From positions 122,401 through 186,400 of the forward strand of contig CALSMK010000006.1 in the NCBI GenBank assembly GCA_943787435.1: 64,000 nucleotides of DNA, given 5' to 3'. The position numbers were made by a program, and so were the translations under genes. The notes below the pieces were generated by a model, which searched no databases, was not told the DNA's origin, and was given only the letters and a program-made list of their open reading frames with translations. The DNA is from an uncultured Flavobacteriales bacterium. Lineage in GTDB: Bacteria > Bacteroidota > Bacteroidia > Flavobacteriales_D > Sanyastnellaceae. Shown piece by piece: positions 47,701-57,600 of this stretch (within the stretch, counting starts at the first letter, position 1; the number at the start of each line of letters is the position of its first letter).

Positions 47701-47704
47701 TTGA
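44702..47704 (+). CDS. Secreted fungalysin-like (M36) metalloprotease with T9SS domain
   Basis: A 1000-residue protein. A signal peptide (MHQYRIVFCLGLLSITQLSWSQ) and an FTP-type inhibitory propeptide (about 60-250) precede the zincin domain with HEYGH (436-440) and NEGYADFW, where E461 is the third ligand. A T9SS type A end follows (VAWPIPASTALHASGWEI ... LILHD). Additional jelly-roll like modules lie between (about 640-900). It should degrade proteins outside the cell after propeptide removal. A weak -7-like TATTTTG is followed by CCGC and the ATG. It is not part of an obvious operon. Confidence 0.9.
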   Translation: MHQYRIVFCLGLLSITQLSWSQWSDPTVAMDPFEVRLEASWEDPTDPVQSRMRAGALWSDFHSQHPRWQVQFDEALGAVHRAYGPAISTSDPTEWLTDLLLENEPTVELSTWSTTTVGKHEVHRAHQMKDGRPLWGTELVVKTGSAGVVMWGAQCASAMNNNWSTEAMSAADLMEAAMEGLPLSEMTSEAQGEWWIPVPSTQSEAQVMQWKSAVEFRVKGISDMGIPVDYRTLIDALTGEVLLRSNEVKHSEHGHGKPKPSTKTMGPAALMQMMSCQVTGTVFLTQPFGTPTEVGLDHLQTEVNGNPAYTTGGGMLTLDEDGPADLSLSLQGLWSTVETGNETPGFEALVESDTVISFDGDASIRQLSAYHNVNRIHDHMNAWLPGFTGLDFSLPTSVDVSGTCNAFYTPGSPSINFYSEGDGCNAFSLVADVVFHEYGHGINDLYYESIGGFFGNGAMNEGYADFWAISLTENPILGAGCYSDDPTFFIRRYDENPKVYPQDLVGEVHADGEIICGAWYDTHLLMGGEWDNTLDLFVSVFPGLQAQAQNGNEGEAFVEVLLDVLQADDDDEDLSNGTPNGAAILEGFAMHGISLFSGVNIDHTPLEFADAEVGITLEAEAAILFPFSQYFSHCLAFYRTAPSEPWTSLTMEDAGSDVFTAAIPSQPAGTVVEYHFGILDSFGATSSITPYSSNNAANPNLPFNLIVGLEPVLIDDQDDYSEFGFWQLGLSQDNATTGQWESTIPVGSFGTPGDASSICAPDEDHTPNDGLFAFVTGVSPGQDAGIGSNDVDGGSTTLQSESIDVSELASPVLSYWRWYVNAPASGANPGADWWQVHVSSDGGDTWVEVEETLTQDISWRRHAFSIEEHVPLTDEFQIRFVASDSIRPGQELDGGSLIEAAIDDLMIHDLATSQVGEAGLSSGIVAWPIPASTALHASGWEINSSVELRDVRGRLLSTQTANAQGHVRFSIENWPSGTVTMTGSLREGDRIVKKALILHD

Positions 47705-47753
47705 GGCTCATTTGCCCGAGGAAGCGCGCATCTTTGCGGCGCAATTTCAATAA

Positions 47754-48122
47754 ATGGCAAAAACTGAAAAGACCCGTCGCATGGCCATCCAAGCTGAATG
47801 GCAGCGCGACAGTTCATCCTCTCCAGGCTTCAATAAGTACCTCATTACCATCCGAGAATTGGATGGAAAAGAGACGCGCGTTCCGGCCTATGGCCGCGAC
47901 ATGCAGGACGCTTTGAGCCGGTTGGTCAAAACAGAACGAACAGAGAAGTTGGTCGAAACCACAGAGAGAATCCCACAATGGGTGTTCGTCTTGGCCTTTT
48001 TGGGCACCCTTGGTGTGGGTGCAACCTTGAGCACGACCGCGAACAACCCCTTGTACTTCGCCGTAGGTGCGGGGTCACTGGTGCTGCTCGTGGGCCTTTA
48101 CTTGCTTTGGACCAAAAAATAG
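47754..48122 (+). CDS. Hypothetical protein with two C-terminal membrane helices
   Basis: A 122-residue protein. The first 70 residues are charged and soluble (MAIQAEWQRDSSSSPGFNKY, VPAYGRDMQDALSRLVKTER); two hydrophobic helices follow (WVFVLAFLGTLGVGATLS and YFAVGAGSLVLLVGLYLLW). Family not recognised. A CATCTTTG sequence lies 17-24 bp before the ATG. Possibly an inner-membrane protein with a cytosolic N-terminus. Confidence 0.75.
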   Translation: MAKTEKTRRMAIQAEWQRDSSSSPGFNKYLITIRELDGKETRVPAYGRDMQDALSRLVKTERTEKLVETTERIPQWVFVLAFLGTLGVGATLSTTANNPLYFAVGAGSLVLLVGLYLLWTKK

Positions 48123-48138
48123 TTCAAAGTCAAAGGCA

Positions 48139-48501
48139 TCATTGTCCAAGACCTTGTTGGCTGTCTGTTGGGGTGACCCATACAATGGACACCAAGTGGG
48201 CATTGTCCACCATCGCGTTGCGCACCCTCAAGAAGCCAGCTAAAGCATGCTCTTCTGAGTTGAAATATTGCCTGACTTCCATGGGTTTAACCAAGCCTGG
48301 AGCCACCCTGATTTCGAAATGGGCATGAAAGCCAAACTTTTGACCCCCAACTGAACTGCGGGCGCCATTCAAGGCCAACGTGCTATTGGACTGGGTCTTA
48401 CCGATACCTGAGGGAATTGAAGTCCGAGAGGATTGGCTCATGGCAGGTTGGGACCAAGCCAGAGCCACTATCAAGAAGAAGGGCAGCGCGCGTGACAGCA
48501 T
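48139..48501 (-). CDS. Small secreted protein of unknown function
   Basis: A 120-residue frame whose start encodes a clear signal peptide (MLSRALPFFLIVALAWSQPA), followed by FGFHAHFEIRVAPGLVKPME and VRQYFNSEEHALAGFLRV. No known family was recognised; a distant resemblance to DUF4412-like secreted proteins is possible but unconvincing. It is the only plausible gene in a 470-bp stretch and is convergent with the 47754 gene. The abrupt end (QQGLGQ) suggests the C-terminus might be truncated. Coding status rests on the signal peptide. Confidence 0.5.
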   Translation of the reverse strand: MLSRALPFFLIVALAWSQPAMSQSSRTSIPSGIGKTQSNSTLALNGARSSVGGQKFGFHAHFEIRVAPGLVKPMEVRQYFNSEEHALAGFLRVRNAMVDNAHLVSIVWVTPTDSQQGLGQ

Positions 48502-48584
48502 TTCAATAGGATTTGGTTGGATGTACGGGGTAAAACTCCCAAAGGTTTCAACCGCAGCTTCCCTGCAATGCCTTTCTGGACTCC

Positions 48585-48592
48585 TATCTTTG
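48585..48592 (+). promoter_or_regulatory. Candidate -7 element 4 bp before yebC start
   Basis: TATCTTTG is a perfect match to TAnnTTTG; AAAT then ATG follow. Since the transcription start usually lies a few bases beyond the -7 box, the mRNA should be leaderless. Confidence 0.6.
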
Positions 48593-48596
48593 AAAT

Positions 48597-49325
48597 ATGG
48601 GACGTGCCTTTGAATTCAGAAAAGAGCGGAAAATGAAACGGTGGGCGGCCATGTCGAAGACATTCGCCCGCCTCAACAAGGACATCATTCTGTCCATCAA
48701 AGAGGGTGGGGGAATTGCCGAACCTGATCTCAATGCGCGCCTTCGAGCGGTCATTCAAAACTGTCGTGCGGCCAACATGCCCAAAGACAACATTGAACGG
48801 GCCATCAAAAAAGCCACTGATAAAGACGCCGCAGACTTAAAGCAGGTCACTTTTGAAGGGTATGGGCCTCATGGAGTTGCCGTTTTTGTTGAGACGGCCA
48901 CAGACAACAACAACAGAACGGTCGCCAATGTGCGAAGTCACTTTAACAAGTGCAATGGGAACTTGGGCACCACCGGCAGCGTGGAATTCATGTTTAGCCA
49001 TGTCTGCCACTTTAAAATCTCTGCTGAAGGGAGGGACGCTGAAGAACTAGAGCTTGAGTTGATTGACTTTGGTGCCGAGGACATTGGCCTCGACGAAGAT
49101 GCCATCATGATCTATGGTGCTTTTGAGAGTTTTGGCGCCCTCCAGAAAAAGCTGGAGGAAGAGGGCATGGAGATTTTAGAATCCGGGTTTGACCGAATCC
49201 CTGCAGACACCAAAGAGTTGGATGCTGAATCCACCGCAGAAGTGGAAAAGCTGATTGAAAAGCTGGAGGAAGACGAAGACGTACAGAACGTCTACCACTC
49301 GATGTCTTCAAGCACCGAGGAGTAA
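48597..49325 (+). CDS. YebC/PmpR-family DNA-binding or translation factor
   Basis: A 242-residue protein. The start MGRAFEFRKERKMKRWAAMS is the conserved Bacteroidota form of the family N-terminus, so the ATG at 48597 is secure. Domain signatures include ILSIKEGGGIAEPDLNARLR, NMPKDNIERAIKKA and EGYGPHGVAVFVETATDN. YebC proteins bind DNA as regulators in some bacteria, and recent work ties some members to relieving ribosome stalling. The gene has a -7 box 4 bp upstream of the start. Confidence 0.95.
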   Translation: MGRAFEFRKERKMKRWAAMSKTFARLNKDIILSIKEGGGIAEPDLNARLRAVIQNCRAANMPKDNIERAIKKATDKDAADLKQVTFEGYGPHGVAVFVETATDNNNRTVANVRSHFNKCNGNLGTTGSVEFMFSHVCHFKISAEGRDAEELELELIDFGAEDIGLDEDAIMIYGAFESFGALQKKLEEEGMEILESGFDRIPADTKELDAESTAEVEKLIEKLEEDEDVQNVYHSMSSSTEE

Positions 49326-49332
49326 GAACCTC

Positions 49333-49779
49333 TTACTGACAAACTTCCCCGAACTCCACAAGAAGCTGGAGCAAATCATTGGTCCCCACCACTCCGTCGG
49401 GCACGATATCAGCCAGGCAGGTTTCCCCTGTCGCGAAGACGCATGACCCGTCGTCAACATCGGCCGAGTTGCTGTAGTTAAAGGCTTGGTTATAGGTGCA
49501 TCCGCAAACTGCTGGATGGTCCAAAATCTCAAAACTGACCTCTGTAGTTTGCCCTCCTTCATCTGTAGCAGAAAATGTGTACTCCCCTGCTGAAAGAGCG
49601 GAAAGATCCAAGCCTGTGTCATAACTGACCTCGCCCGTTGCGTTGAGAGGCGTCATCTGCACGACCCCTGTAGAACTTCCATTGCATGTGGTTGAGTATG
49701 CAATCACATCAATTGTGAGCTGAGACCAACCGCAAAATGAAAAAAGCAGGCCCATTAAAAGAGTGGAAGTTCTAAGCAT
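49333..49779 (-). CDS. Small secreted protein with one cysteine repeat and dockerin-like end
   Basis: A 148-residue protein. The signal peptide (MLRTSTLLMGLLFSFCGWSQ) is followed by an Ig-like SprB-repeat-type domain (YSTTCNGSSTGVVQMTPLNA, GLDLSALSAGEYTFSATDEG; about 22-88), one cysteine-repeat unit (CTYNQAFNYSNSADVDDGSC) and a single dockerin-like EF segment (CLADIVPDGVVGTNDLLQLL, ending FGEVCQ). No T9SS domain. Convergent with yebC and divergent from the giant cysteine-repeat gene. Confidence 0.78.
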   Translation of the reverse strand: MLRTSTLLMGLLFSFCGWSQLTIDVIAYSTTCNGSSTGVVQMTPLNATGEVSYDTGLDLSALSAGEYTFSATDEGGQTTEVSFEILDHPAVCGCTYNQAFNYSNSADVDDGSCVFATGETCLADIVPDGVVGTNDLLQLLVEFGEVCQ

Positions 49780-49972
49780 AATAAGTGGTTGTTGTAGGAA
49801 AAATACGAAATGGATGCTTTCCAATGAAATCAAGCATCAAAGAACCAGACGAATTCAATGTAATTACCATCAAAAATATATATTTCACGACTGAGCGCGA
49901 GAATATGTGGGCGGAAAACCACTTGAGACCAGGGCGTCTCACACTAACTTTAAATCCTCACATTCTAGAGTT

Positions 49973-52900
49973 ATGCGTTACTTCAAGACACTTGCCGTCC
50001 TGATGGTAGTGGCCTCAGCCACTGCACAAAATTCACCGGTCACAAATTTGTCCTCACTGGATGGATACTTGACCATTTCCGAAGCTATTGCAGGCGCAAA
50101 TGAGGGAGACACCCTACAATTGGCGGCCATCAGCTTCAATGAGAGTTTGATTTTGTCGACTCCCATTGTTTTGCAGGGAGCGACCGCAGGCGGCACCATT
50201 CTTGACATCCGTAGCACCAACGGATATGGCATTGGGATCGAGTCCAGTTCGGTTCACATTCGCCACTTGACCGTGCTGTCCAACAGCGCCCACTTGCAAT
50301 ACGCCATTCACAGTGAGCCAGACATCACAGGCATTGTCCTGGACAATGTGTCAGTGGTCAACAATGCCACATCGGGCATCGATCTGAATGGCCTTTCACC
50401 TGGCTCTGTCAATGCAGTCTTGAACTGCTCTTCCGTCGGGAGTGGAAGCGGATTTGGTTTGGCATTGAGCAGCTGTCAGAATGTGAACATTGAGAATTTC
50501 ACATCCTCGGGCAATGGATTCGGCGACATCGGAATCCTTGAAAGTGCTTATTCAGAACAGACCACTCAAGATCTTTTGTTTACTGGGGAAATGAATTTGC
50601 TGGGTCAAAACAGCGACGGAGTTGGCGCCATTGTGGTCCAATCTGAAGATGATTATGTGGACCCTGGAACCACCAACACGTTCGACATTGACATGCAAAG
50701 CGGCCTGATTCACCAGATCGCCGCCATGACCGACGAATATGACGGGTCACTATTGGGATACATCCTGTGTACACCAGAAAATGTTGCCGCCATTTCTGAA
50801 AGTTTATCCAGCATTTCAGGTGTCAATGGCCTCTACGCACGTAACATCGACTCTGGCGCCATTGAGGTTTGGCCTGGCATGGAGCTTTCTGAAGCCATTC
50901 AGGTGACACCTGCAGGAGGTTTGATTCAAATTGTATACCCAGGTGACTACGACTCTGATTTGGTTACGGTTGACAAACCAATCTCGATCATTGGACCAAA
51001 TGCTGGCATCTCCGCAGCATCGTTGGACAGAGACATTGAGGCCAGGTTCACGGGCGGTTTCGCCATCACATCTTCTGATGTTTTTGTGGATGGAATCCGC
51101 ATCCAGAACATCGACACTGACGCAGATGGATTGACGATTGCGGCTGGGGTCTCTGACATCGAAGTCAACAACACCGTCTTTCGCGGAAATTTTGAAGAGC
51201 AGGGAGATCTGGGTCAAGTTGGCTTGAACCATCAAGGAGGCATCACATTCAACGACTGTTCATTCAGGAACTGGCCTGTGGCCGTGGAAGTCCAGGCTGG
51301 TACAGCCATCTTCAACGAGGTTTTGGCCGCTGACAACAGAGAAGCATTCGCCATCCGATCCAACTCAACAACCCCTATTCGATTGGAGTTGAATGGGGGA
51401 CAACTCATCAATGCAGGCGCAGACGCCATTGTGGTGACCGCTGCAGGAACTGCGGACAGCTTGGTTGTTCTGGGGGCTTTTGGCAACCTGCACAGACACG
51501 TCCTGAAATTTGATGTTCCCTGCGGGCATCGAATTGAAGGAAACAACTTCATCAACAGTGAGGAGCAGGTGATCGGATTGACCACTGCTGAGCGCATCGC
51601 CTTGTGTGAGGACAACAGTTTCAGCAACCCAGCGATTTCCATCGAGGCATGCACCAACTCAAACGCCTCCAATTATGAGCCATGCGCGACGATCAATACC
51701 GGATGCGAATACCTCGGTTGCACCGATCAAACGGCCTGCAATTATGTCGCCTCAGCGAACACCGATGACGGATCCTGCGAGTACACATCGTGCGGGGGCT
51801 GCTTGAATCCATTGGCCTGCAATTATGATGCAACTGCCAATTTTGAATTGAACAATTGTGAGTTCCTTTCATGCCGTGGCTGCACCAACCCTGACGCCCA
51901 GAACTTCGATTCTAACGCGACCATTGATGATGGCTCATGCAGGATTGTGGGTTGCACAAACCCTGAGGCGTTCAATTACAATTCCAACGCCAACATTGAC
52001 AATGGCTCCTGTCTGATCGTGGGTTGCGTGGACGCCACAGCGTGCAATTATGAGCAAAATGCCAACGTCAACAATGGGACTTGCGAATTCACGAGTTGCG
52101 CAGGCTGTATGGATGAGCGCGCGTGCAACTACGACAACACCGCCACCCTTGAATCCAACAGTTGCGACTTTGTCTCCTGCCGGGGCTGCACCCATCCAAG
52201 TGCCTACAACTACGACAATGAAGCCACCATTGATGATGGCTCATGTCGAATCTTGGGTTGCACCGATTCAAACGCCTCCAACTACGACGCAGAAGCCAAC
52301 ATTGACGACAACACCTGTCTTTACTCTGGTTGCACGGATTCAGGTGCCTGCAACTTCGACGTTTCTGCTTCTTCAGATGATGGGAGTTGTGAATACACAA
52401 GCTGCGCAGGTTGCGCCATCCAAGGGTTTTGCAACTACGATCCAAATGTTAGCATTCACGACGGTGCTCTTTGCGACTATCTCTCTTGCTGTGGCGATTC
52501 AAACGCAGACAATTACGACCCCGCCATATTGCCCCAATTGACATATGGCTGCATTTACGGACCATCAGCAGGCATGGTCTTTTTGGACGTTTGCAATGTG
52601 CCTTTTGCATGCAACTATCTGGTCGACGGACCCTGTGAATTTGACAGCTGTGCCGGTTGCACAGACTCCGACGCTTGCAATTACGACGCTTCCGCATCTC
52701 TGTCCACTTCCACTTGCACCTATCCTGTGGACGAATTCGGGGTTGAGAACGTAGACTGCAACGGCGATTGCTTGAACGACATTAACTCGAATGGGATTTG
52801 TGACGAAGAAGAGTCTCCTGGGTGCTCAGACAATGCCGCATGCAACTACAACCCAGCAGCCCTGGGAGATGATGGGTCCTGTGAATACACCTCTTGTGAA

Positions 52901-54523
52901 GGTTGCACAGATTCTGCAGCATGCAACTACGACAATGAGGCCACCATCAACACGGGTTGTGACTACAGCTTTTGCAGCGGTTGCCTCGACAGCGCAGCGT
53001 GCAACTACGATGAGACAGCTTCCATTTCAGCTCCGTGTTCGTATCCCTCTGACGTTTACGAAAGTGAGAATGTGGACTGTGACGGCAATTGCATCAATGA
53101 CTCCAATGAAGACGGCACATGCGACGAGGACGAAGTTCCTGGCTGCACCAATGCGGCAGCCTGCAACTTCTCTGAGGGTGCCACTGAAAACGACGGGTCC
53201 TGCGAATTCACAAGCTGTTCGGGATGCACGGACGTCGATGCCTGCAATTACGACTCAGCGCTCACCATCAATGACGGTTCATGCGACTACGCTTCATGCG
53301 CGGGCTGTTTAGACCCCGCTGGATGCAATTACGTGTCAGCCGCTACAATTTCTCTCCCCTGCACGTATCCCAGCGGTTCAAATCTTGACTGCGCTGGAGA
53401 GTGCAACAACGATGTCGACGGAGACGGCGTCTGTGATGAAAACGAAATTGAAGGATGCACAGACTGGAACAGCTGCAATTACAGTCCAGAAGCCACTGAT
53501 GATTTGGACTGCGAATACCAGTCGTGCGCCGGGTGCACCAACCCAGGGGCATGCAACTACGTTCCTGGAGCGACTTTGAACGATGGCAGTTGCGACTATT
53601 TCGCATGTCAAGGGTGCACCGATCCGCCCGCTTGCAACTATGCTCCTGATGCCACAGTAGAGGATGGGAGTTGCATTTATCCCTTGGACATTTTCAATGA
53701 CCCCTCTCTGAATTGCGGCGGAACATGTGTCAATGATGCCGATGAAGATGGCATTTGTGACGATGACGAATTGCAAGGCTGTTTGGAGCCTGGCGCATGC
53801 AACTACAACCCCGGCGCTGAAATCAGCAACGGAACTTGCGACTACGAATCGTGCCAAGGATGCACGGATTCAGAAGCGTGCAATTACAATGAGTACGCCA
53901 CAGTGGACAACGGCTCATGCACCAATCCACTCGCCCTTTATGGCTCAACCTCATATGATTGTTTTGGCAATTGCTATTCCGATGCTGACGAAGACGGCGT
54001 TTGTGATGCAGATGAGACCACCGGGTGTACGGATGAAACGGCCTGCAACTTCGATTCCGAAGCCACGGAAGATGATGGCTCTTGCGATTCCCCAGCTGAC
54101 CTCTACGGTTCCGAGTTTGTGGATTGTGATGGGGTTTGTCTCAATGATGCAGACGAAGACGGAATCTGTGACGAAGATGAAGTCTCTGGCTGCACCGACG
54201 ATGACGCTTGTAACTACAATGCACTCGCCACCGACGAAGACGGCTCCTGCCAATCGCCCGAAGACATTTACGGAGTCGACTATGTCGATTGTGACGGCGT
54301 TTGCTTGAACGACATGGACGGTGACGGGATTTGCGATGTCAATGAGGCGTGCATTGGAGACTTTAACGAAGATGGCCTCCGTTCGGCCGCTGATATCCTG
54401 ACAATTCTGGCTACTTATGGCTGCATGGAAGACTGTGGAGACAAAGATCTCAACGGTGATGGACTCGTCACATCTTCTGACATTCTCGATATGTTGAGTG
54501 TATTTGGAACATATTGCGAATGA
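49973..54523 (+). CDS. Giant secreted beta-helix protein with about 27 cysteine-rich repeats and dockerin-like end
   Basis: A 1516-residue surface or secreted protein. The signal peptide (MRYFKTLAVLMVVASATAQ) is followed by a right-handed beta-helix/pectate-lyase-like region (about 25-550; SVHIRHLTVLSNSAHLQYAI, SDVFVDGIRIQNIDTDADGL). From residue 560 to 1459 there are about 27 tandem units with the pattern CTDxxACNYxxxATxDDGSC. Seven units are extended by a calcium-loop-like insert (e.g. DVDGDGVCDENE). The end has two dockerin-like EF repeats (CIGDFNEDGLRSAADILTIL, DLNGDGLVTSSDILDMLSVF). No catalytic residues were recognised and no T9SS domain is present. Likely a rigid, disulfide- and Ca-stabilised adhesin or structural fibre; this is inference. 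The start at 49973 begins the signal peptide. Confidence 0.85.
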   Translation: MRYFKTLAVLMVVASATAQNSPVTNLSSLDGYLTISEAIAGANEGDTLQLAAISFNESLILSTPIVLQGATAGGTILDIRSTNGYGIGIESSSVHIRHLTVLSNSAHLQYAIHSEPDITGIVLDNVSVVNNATSGIDLNGLSPGSVNAVLNCSSVGSGSGFGLALSSCQNVNIENFTSSGNGFGDIGILESAYSEQTTQDLLFTGEMNLLGQNSDGVGAIVVQSEDDYVDPGTTNTFDIDMQSGLIHQIAAMTDEYDGSLLGYILCTPENVAAISESLSSISGVNGLYARNIDSGAIEVWPGMELSEAIQVTPAGGLIQIVYPGDYDSDLVTVDKPISIIGPNAGISAASLDRDIEARFTGGFAITSSDVFVDGIRIQNIDTDADGLTIAAGVSDIEVNNTVFRGNFEEQGDLGQVGLNHQGGITFNDCSFRNWPVAVEVQAGTAIFNEVLAADNREAFAIRSNSTTPIRLELNGGQLINAGADAIVVTAAGTADSLVVLGAFGNLHRHVLKFDVPCGHRIEGNNFINSEEQVIGLTTAERIALCEDNSFSNPAISIEACTNSNASNYEPCATINTGCEYLGCTDQTACNYVASANTDDGSCEYTSCGGCLNPLACNYDATANFELNNCEFLSCRGCTNPDAQNFDSNATIDDGSCRIVGCTNPEAFNYNSNANIDNGSCLIVGCVDATACNYEQNANVNNGTCEFTSCAGCMDERACNYDNTATLESNSCDFVSCRGCTHPSAYNYDNEATIDDGSCRILGCTDSNASNYDAEANIDDNTCLYSGCTDSGACNFDVSASSDDGSCEYTSCAGCAIQGFCNYDPNVSIHDGALCDYLSCCGDSNADNYDPAILPQLTYGCIYGPSAGMVFLDVCNVPFACNYLVDGPCEFDSCAGCTDSDACNYDASASLSTSTCTYPVDEFGVENVDCNGDCLNDINSNGICDEEESPGCSDNAACNYNPAALGDDGSCEYTSCEGCTDSAACNYDNEATINTGCDYSFCSGCLDSAACNYDETASISAPCSYPSDVYESENVDCDGNCINDSNEDGTCDEDEVPGCTNAAACNFSEGATENDGSCEFTSCSGCTDVDACNYDSALTINDGSCDYASCAGCLDPAGCNYVSAATISLPCTYPSGSNLDCAGECNNDVDGDGVCDENEIEGCTDWNSCNYSPEATDDLDCEYQSCAGCTNPGACNYVPGATLNDGSCDYFACQGCTDPPACNYAPDATVEDGSCIYPLDIFNDPSLNCGGTCVNDADEDGICDDDELQGCLEPGACNYNPGAEISNGTCDYESCQGCTDSEACNYNEYATVDNGSCTNPLALYGSTSYDCFGNCYSDADEDGVCDADETTGCTDETACNFDSEATEDDGSCDSPADLYGSEFVDCDGVCLNDADEDGICDEDEVSGCTDDDACNYNALATDEDGSCQSPEDIYGVDYVDCDGVCLNDMDGDGICDVNEACIGDFNEDGLRSAADILTILATYGCMEDCGDKDLNGDGLVTSSDILDMLSVFGTYCE
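51650..54349 (+). repeat. Tandem cysteine-rich repeat array (about 27 units)
   Basis: Units of about 25-30 residues follow the pattern C-T-[DN]-x-x-A-C-N-Y-x3-A-x3-DG-S-C, usually linked by EYTSCxG. Longer units of about 50 residues add D-C-x-G-x-C-x-N-D-x-D-x-D-G-x-C-D-x-x-E. Units 11 to 13 (around 52400-52660) are degenerate. Toward the 3' end the longer form predominates, so the array may have grown by duplication of the larger unit. Confidence 0.88.
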
Positions 54524-54611
54524 GCCCAAGACCTGAACTTGATTGAGTGACAACCAAGAACATAGGGCCACCAAAAAGTTGGGTTACACCGTCATGCTTC
54601 TCAACAGCAAC

Positions 54612-57600
54612 ATGAAACAACCCCTCAGCAGATGGCACACCCTGACCTTGGCTGTTGTGTTGGTGATGACCCACCTGGCTTCAAGTGCACAAGACTGGAG
54701 TCTCGGCATGCTCCCAGGAGAAGACTGGGGAGGGGCAAAGGGCAATTTTGATGCGGTCTGGACCGACAGCATTCCAGAACGCGGTAAGGGATTTAAACCC
54801 TTCAACAGGTGGTGGAAATTTGCAGAAACGAGATGGGCCTACGGTTCGATGTCATCCGGGCTACAATCATCTGCCCCTTGGAAAGCCACAGCACTAGAAA
54901 GGGAGGGAAGGGCCTCCAGGTCCATTCCAATCGCTCCGGTTTGGTCTCAGGCGGTTCCTGATGGCGTCCCACTTCAAGGTGGAGCCGGACGGGTAAACCG
55001 CGTCCTCATCGACCCCAGTGACACGTCGCATTGGATCGCATGCGCACCCAGCGGAGGGTTGTGGAGCTCCCAAAACTCTGGCGTCAGCTGGACCATCATG
55101 GGAACCGCAGACTGGGCTGGAATGGGCGTGTCCGATGTGGCATTTCATCCAAGCAACCCTCAAGTTTTACTGGCAGCCACAGGTGATTCAGACTTCGGAA
55201 GTGCCTATGGAATCGGTGTGATGAAGACCGAGGACTCGGGCGCAACCTGGAGTCCGACCGGGCTGGCTTTCGGCCTGTCTGAAACGGCCACGGTCAATCG
55301 AATCCACAGGAAAGAGGGGGCACCCAGCCAAATATTGGCAGCCACATCGGATGGCATTTGGGTCAGCGTGGACGATGGCGAAACATTCACCCAAACATTG
55401 GAGGGCCAATGCTCAGACCTCATTCCTCATCCTGGCGCCCCTGAAGTATGGCATGCTGCACTTCGACCGGGCGAAGTGCACCGGTCCACCGATGGCGGTT
55501 GGACTTGGAGTCCTGTGCCTGGCATGCCCAATCCTTTCAGCGTGAGTCGATACGCACTTGCCACATCGCCAATGGCACCCAATGAAGTTTGGGCCATAGG
55601 GGCCAAAGCCAGCACGCAAGGGCTGCAGGGCATTTACCACAGCACAGATTCCGGGGCCACTTACAACGCCTTGGACAACATCCCCAACCTGCTCGGGTAC
55701 ACGGTATCAGGAAACGACCTGGGTGGCCAAGGCTTTTATGACTTGGCCTTGGCAGTGAATCCATCGGACCCCAACCACATTGTCGCTGCCGGCGTCAATT
55801 TGTGGGCCTCCTTTGATGGCGGATCGCTGTGGCAATGCACTGGCCATTGGTATGGCGCAGACTCCGTTCCCGAAGTTCACGCAGACCATCACGCGGTGAC
55901 GTTCATTCCCGGGACGTCCGATATCGTCAGTGCTCATGACGGAGGCATCTCACGGGTTCACAATGGTCAAATTCAAGACCTGTCGGAGGGCCTGAACATT
56001 GGTCAGGTTTACCACATCGGCCATTCTGAGGTCAAGAAAGAACAGCTTCTCTCCGGATGGCAGGACAACGGGGTCAATTTCCTCAGTGGTTCAACGCACG
56101 CCAAGGTCATCGGAGCCGATGGATTCCATTGTCTGATCGACCCAGTCGACCCGAGCACCCTTTATGCCGCAGAATATTTTGGGAAGACCCACCGCTCGAG
56201 TGACGGTGGCTGGAGCTGGGAGCCATGGATCGGCGGCAATGAATCGGGCGTTGATGAACGTGGCGATTGGGATACGCCCATGGCCTTTTCGCCCAGCCAA
56301 GACAACCGCATTTACGTCGCGAAGCGAAGGGTTTACTGGACCCAAGATGAGGGAGTCACGTGGGGTCAAACCGAGGCGCTCGCTGGAAGCCAGATTCAAA
56401 TGTTGGCCCTTTCCCCATCCGATGACAGCACTTTGATTGTGGCCAAAGGGGTGAACGCTTTCAGAACAGAGAACTTGCTCTCGTGGTCCCCATTGATGGG
56501 TTTGCCTGGGCTTCCAGTCACAGACGCTCTGATTCACAAAGACGCAGACAGCAGCTTCTGGGTCAGCTTTGGTGGGTATGACCCCACTGACCGAATCTGG
56601 AAGACCCTAGATGCAGGGCAAACCTGGACAGGGAACGGAGCTGGTCTTCCTGCTCTCCCAGTGAATGTGATGACGCAGGACACCCTTTCTGGAGATTTAT
56701 ATGCAGGAACCGATGCCGGCGTTTACGTTCTTCCATTGGGGAACGCAGAGTGGACGCCGTACAAGGCTGGGCTACCTGAAGTTGTGTGTTCAGATTTGTC
56801 CATTCGATACAGTACTCATGAACTTCTGTTGGCCACCTATGGACGCGGGTTGTGGAAAGCCCCCTTGCACACGGTGCCTCAAAGGGATGCTGCGGCAATG
56901 GGGATTTTAGGAGCGAGCGCTTCAGCATGCGGAGCCAGGCCTTCCGTCACCTTGAAGGTCCGGAATGCAGGAACCGACACTTTGGTCTCAGCCTCAGTCT
57001 TGTGGAACCTCAATGACACGGTTAATTACGGCTTCATTCTGGCCCCCAATCACACCATCCATCTGCCTTGGACTGAAGCCACACCCACCTCCTTGCCTTG
57101 GGGTGAAAGCCTCACTGCGCGATTGTTGGATGTTGTCAGTGCTTCAGGTGGCGTGGCCAATGGAGAATTAGAAGCAGGCGAAGATGCAGTGCCCGAGAAT
57201 GATGTGGCCCAAGTGCGCTGGGAGCACCGAGACCACACCGGGCCCGTGGTGTTCCAAACCACAGCCGATTGTTTCGGGTTGCAAACCTCTTGGCAGGTGT
57301 CGGACAGCTCAGGTCTCGAATGGGCACGCCGACAACATTTCGACAACGAGGCCATCACCGGTGACACGTTGTGCTTGAGTCACGGCTGCTTTACAGTCTT
57401 GCTCAACGATGGGGGAGGTGACGGTCTGGCCGGAGCCACCTGCGGCATGAGTGGTGACTTGAACATTCTTTCTGTGGAGGGTGACAACGTATGGACGCTT
57501 TCAGACCCGGGTCTTCCAGACCCCAATTTTGGTGCATCAGCAAGTGCATTCATCTGTCTCCCTTTAGAAGGAGCCTTTGGCTGCACTGACTTAGAAGCTT

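Noticed and set aside
49973..54523. EGF-like or keratin-like classification of the cysteine repeats
   Set aside because: Cysteine spacing and the conserved ACNY and DDGSC signatures do not fit EGF; the unit is better treated as its own family.
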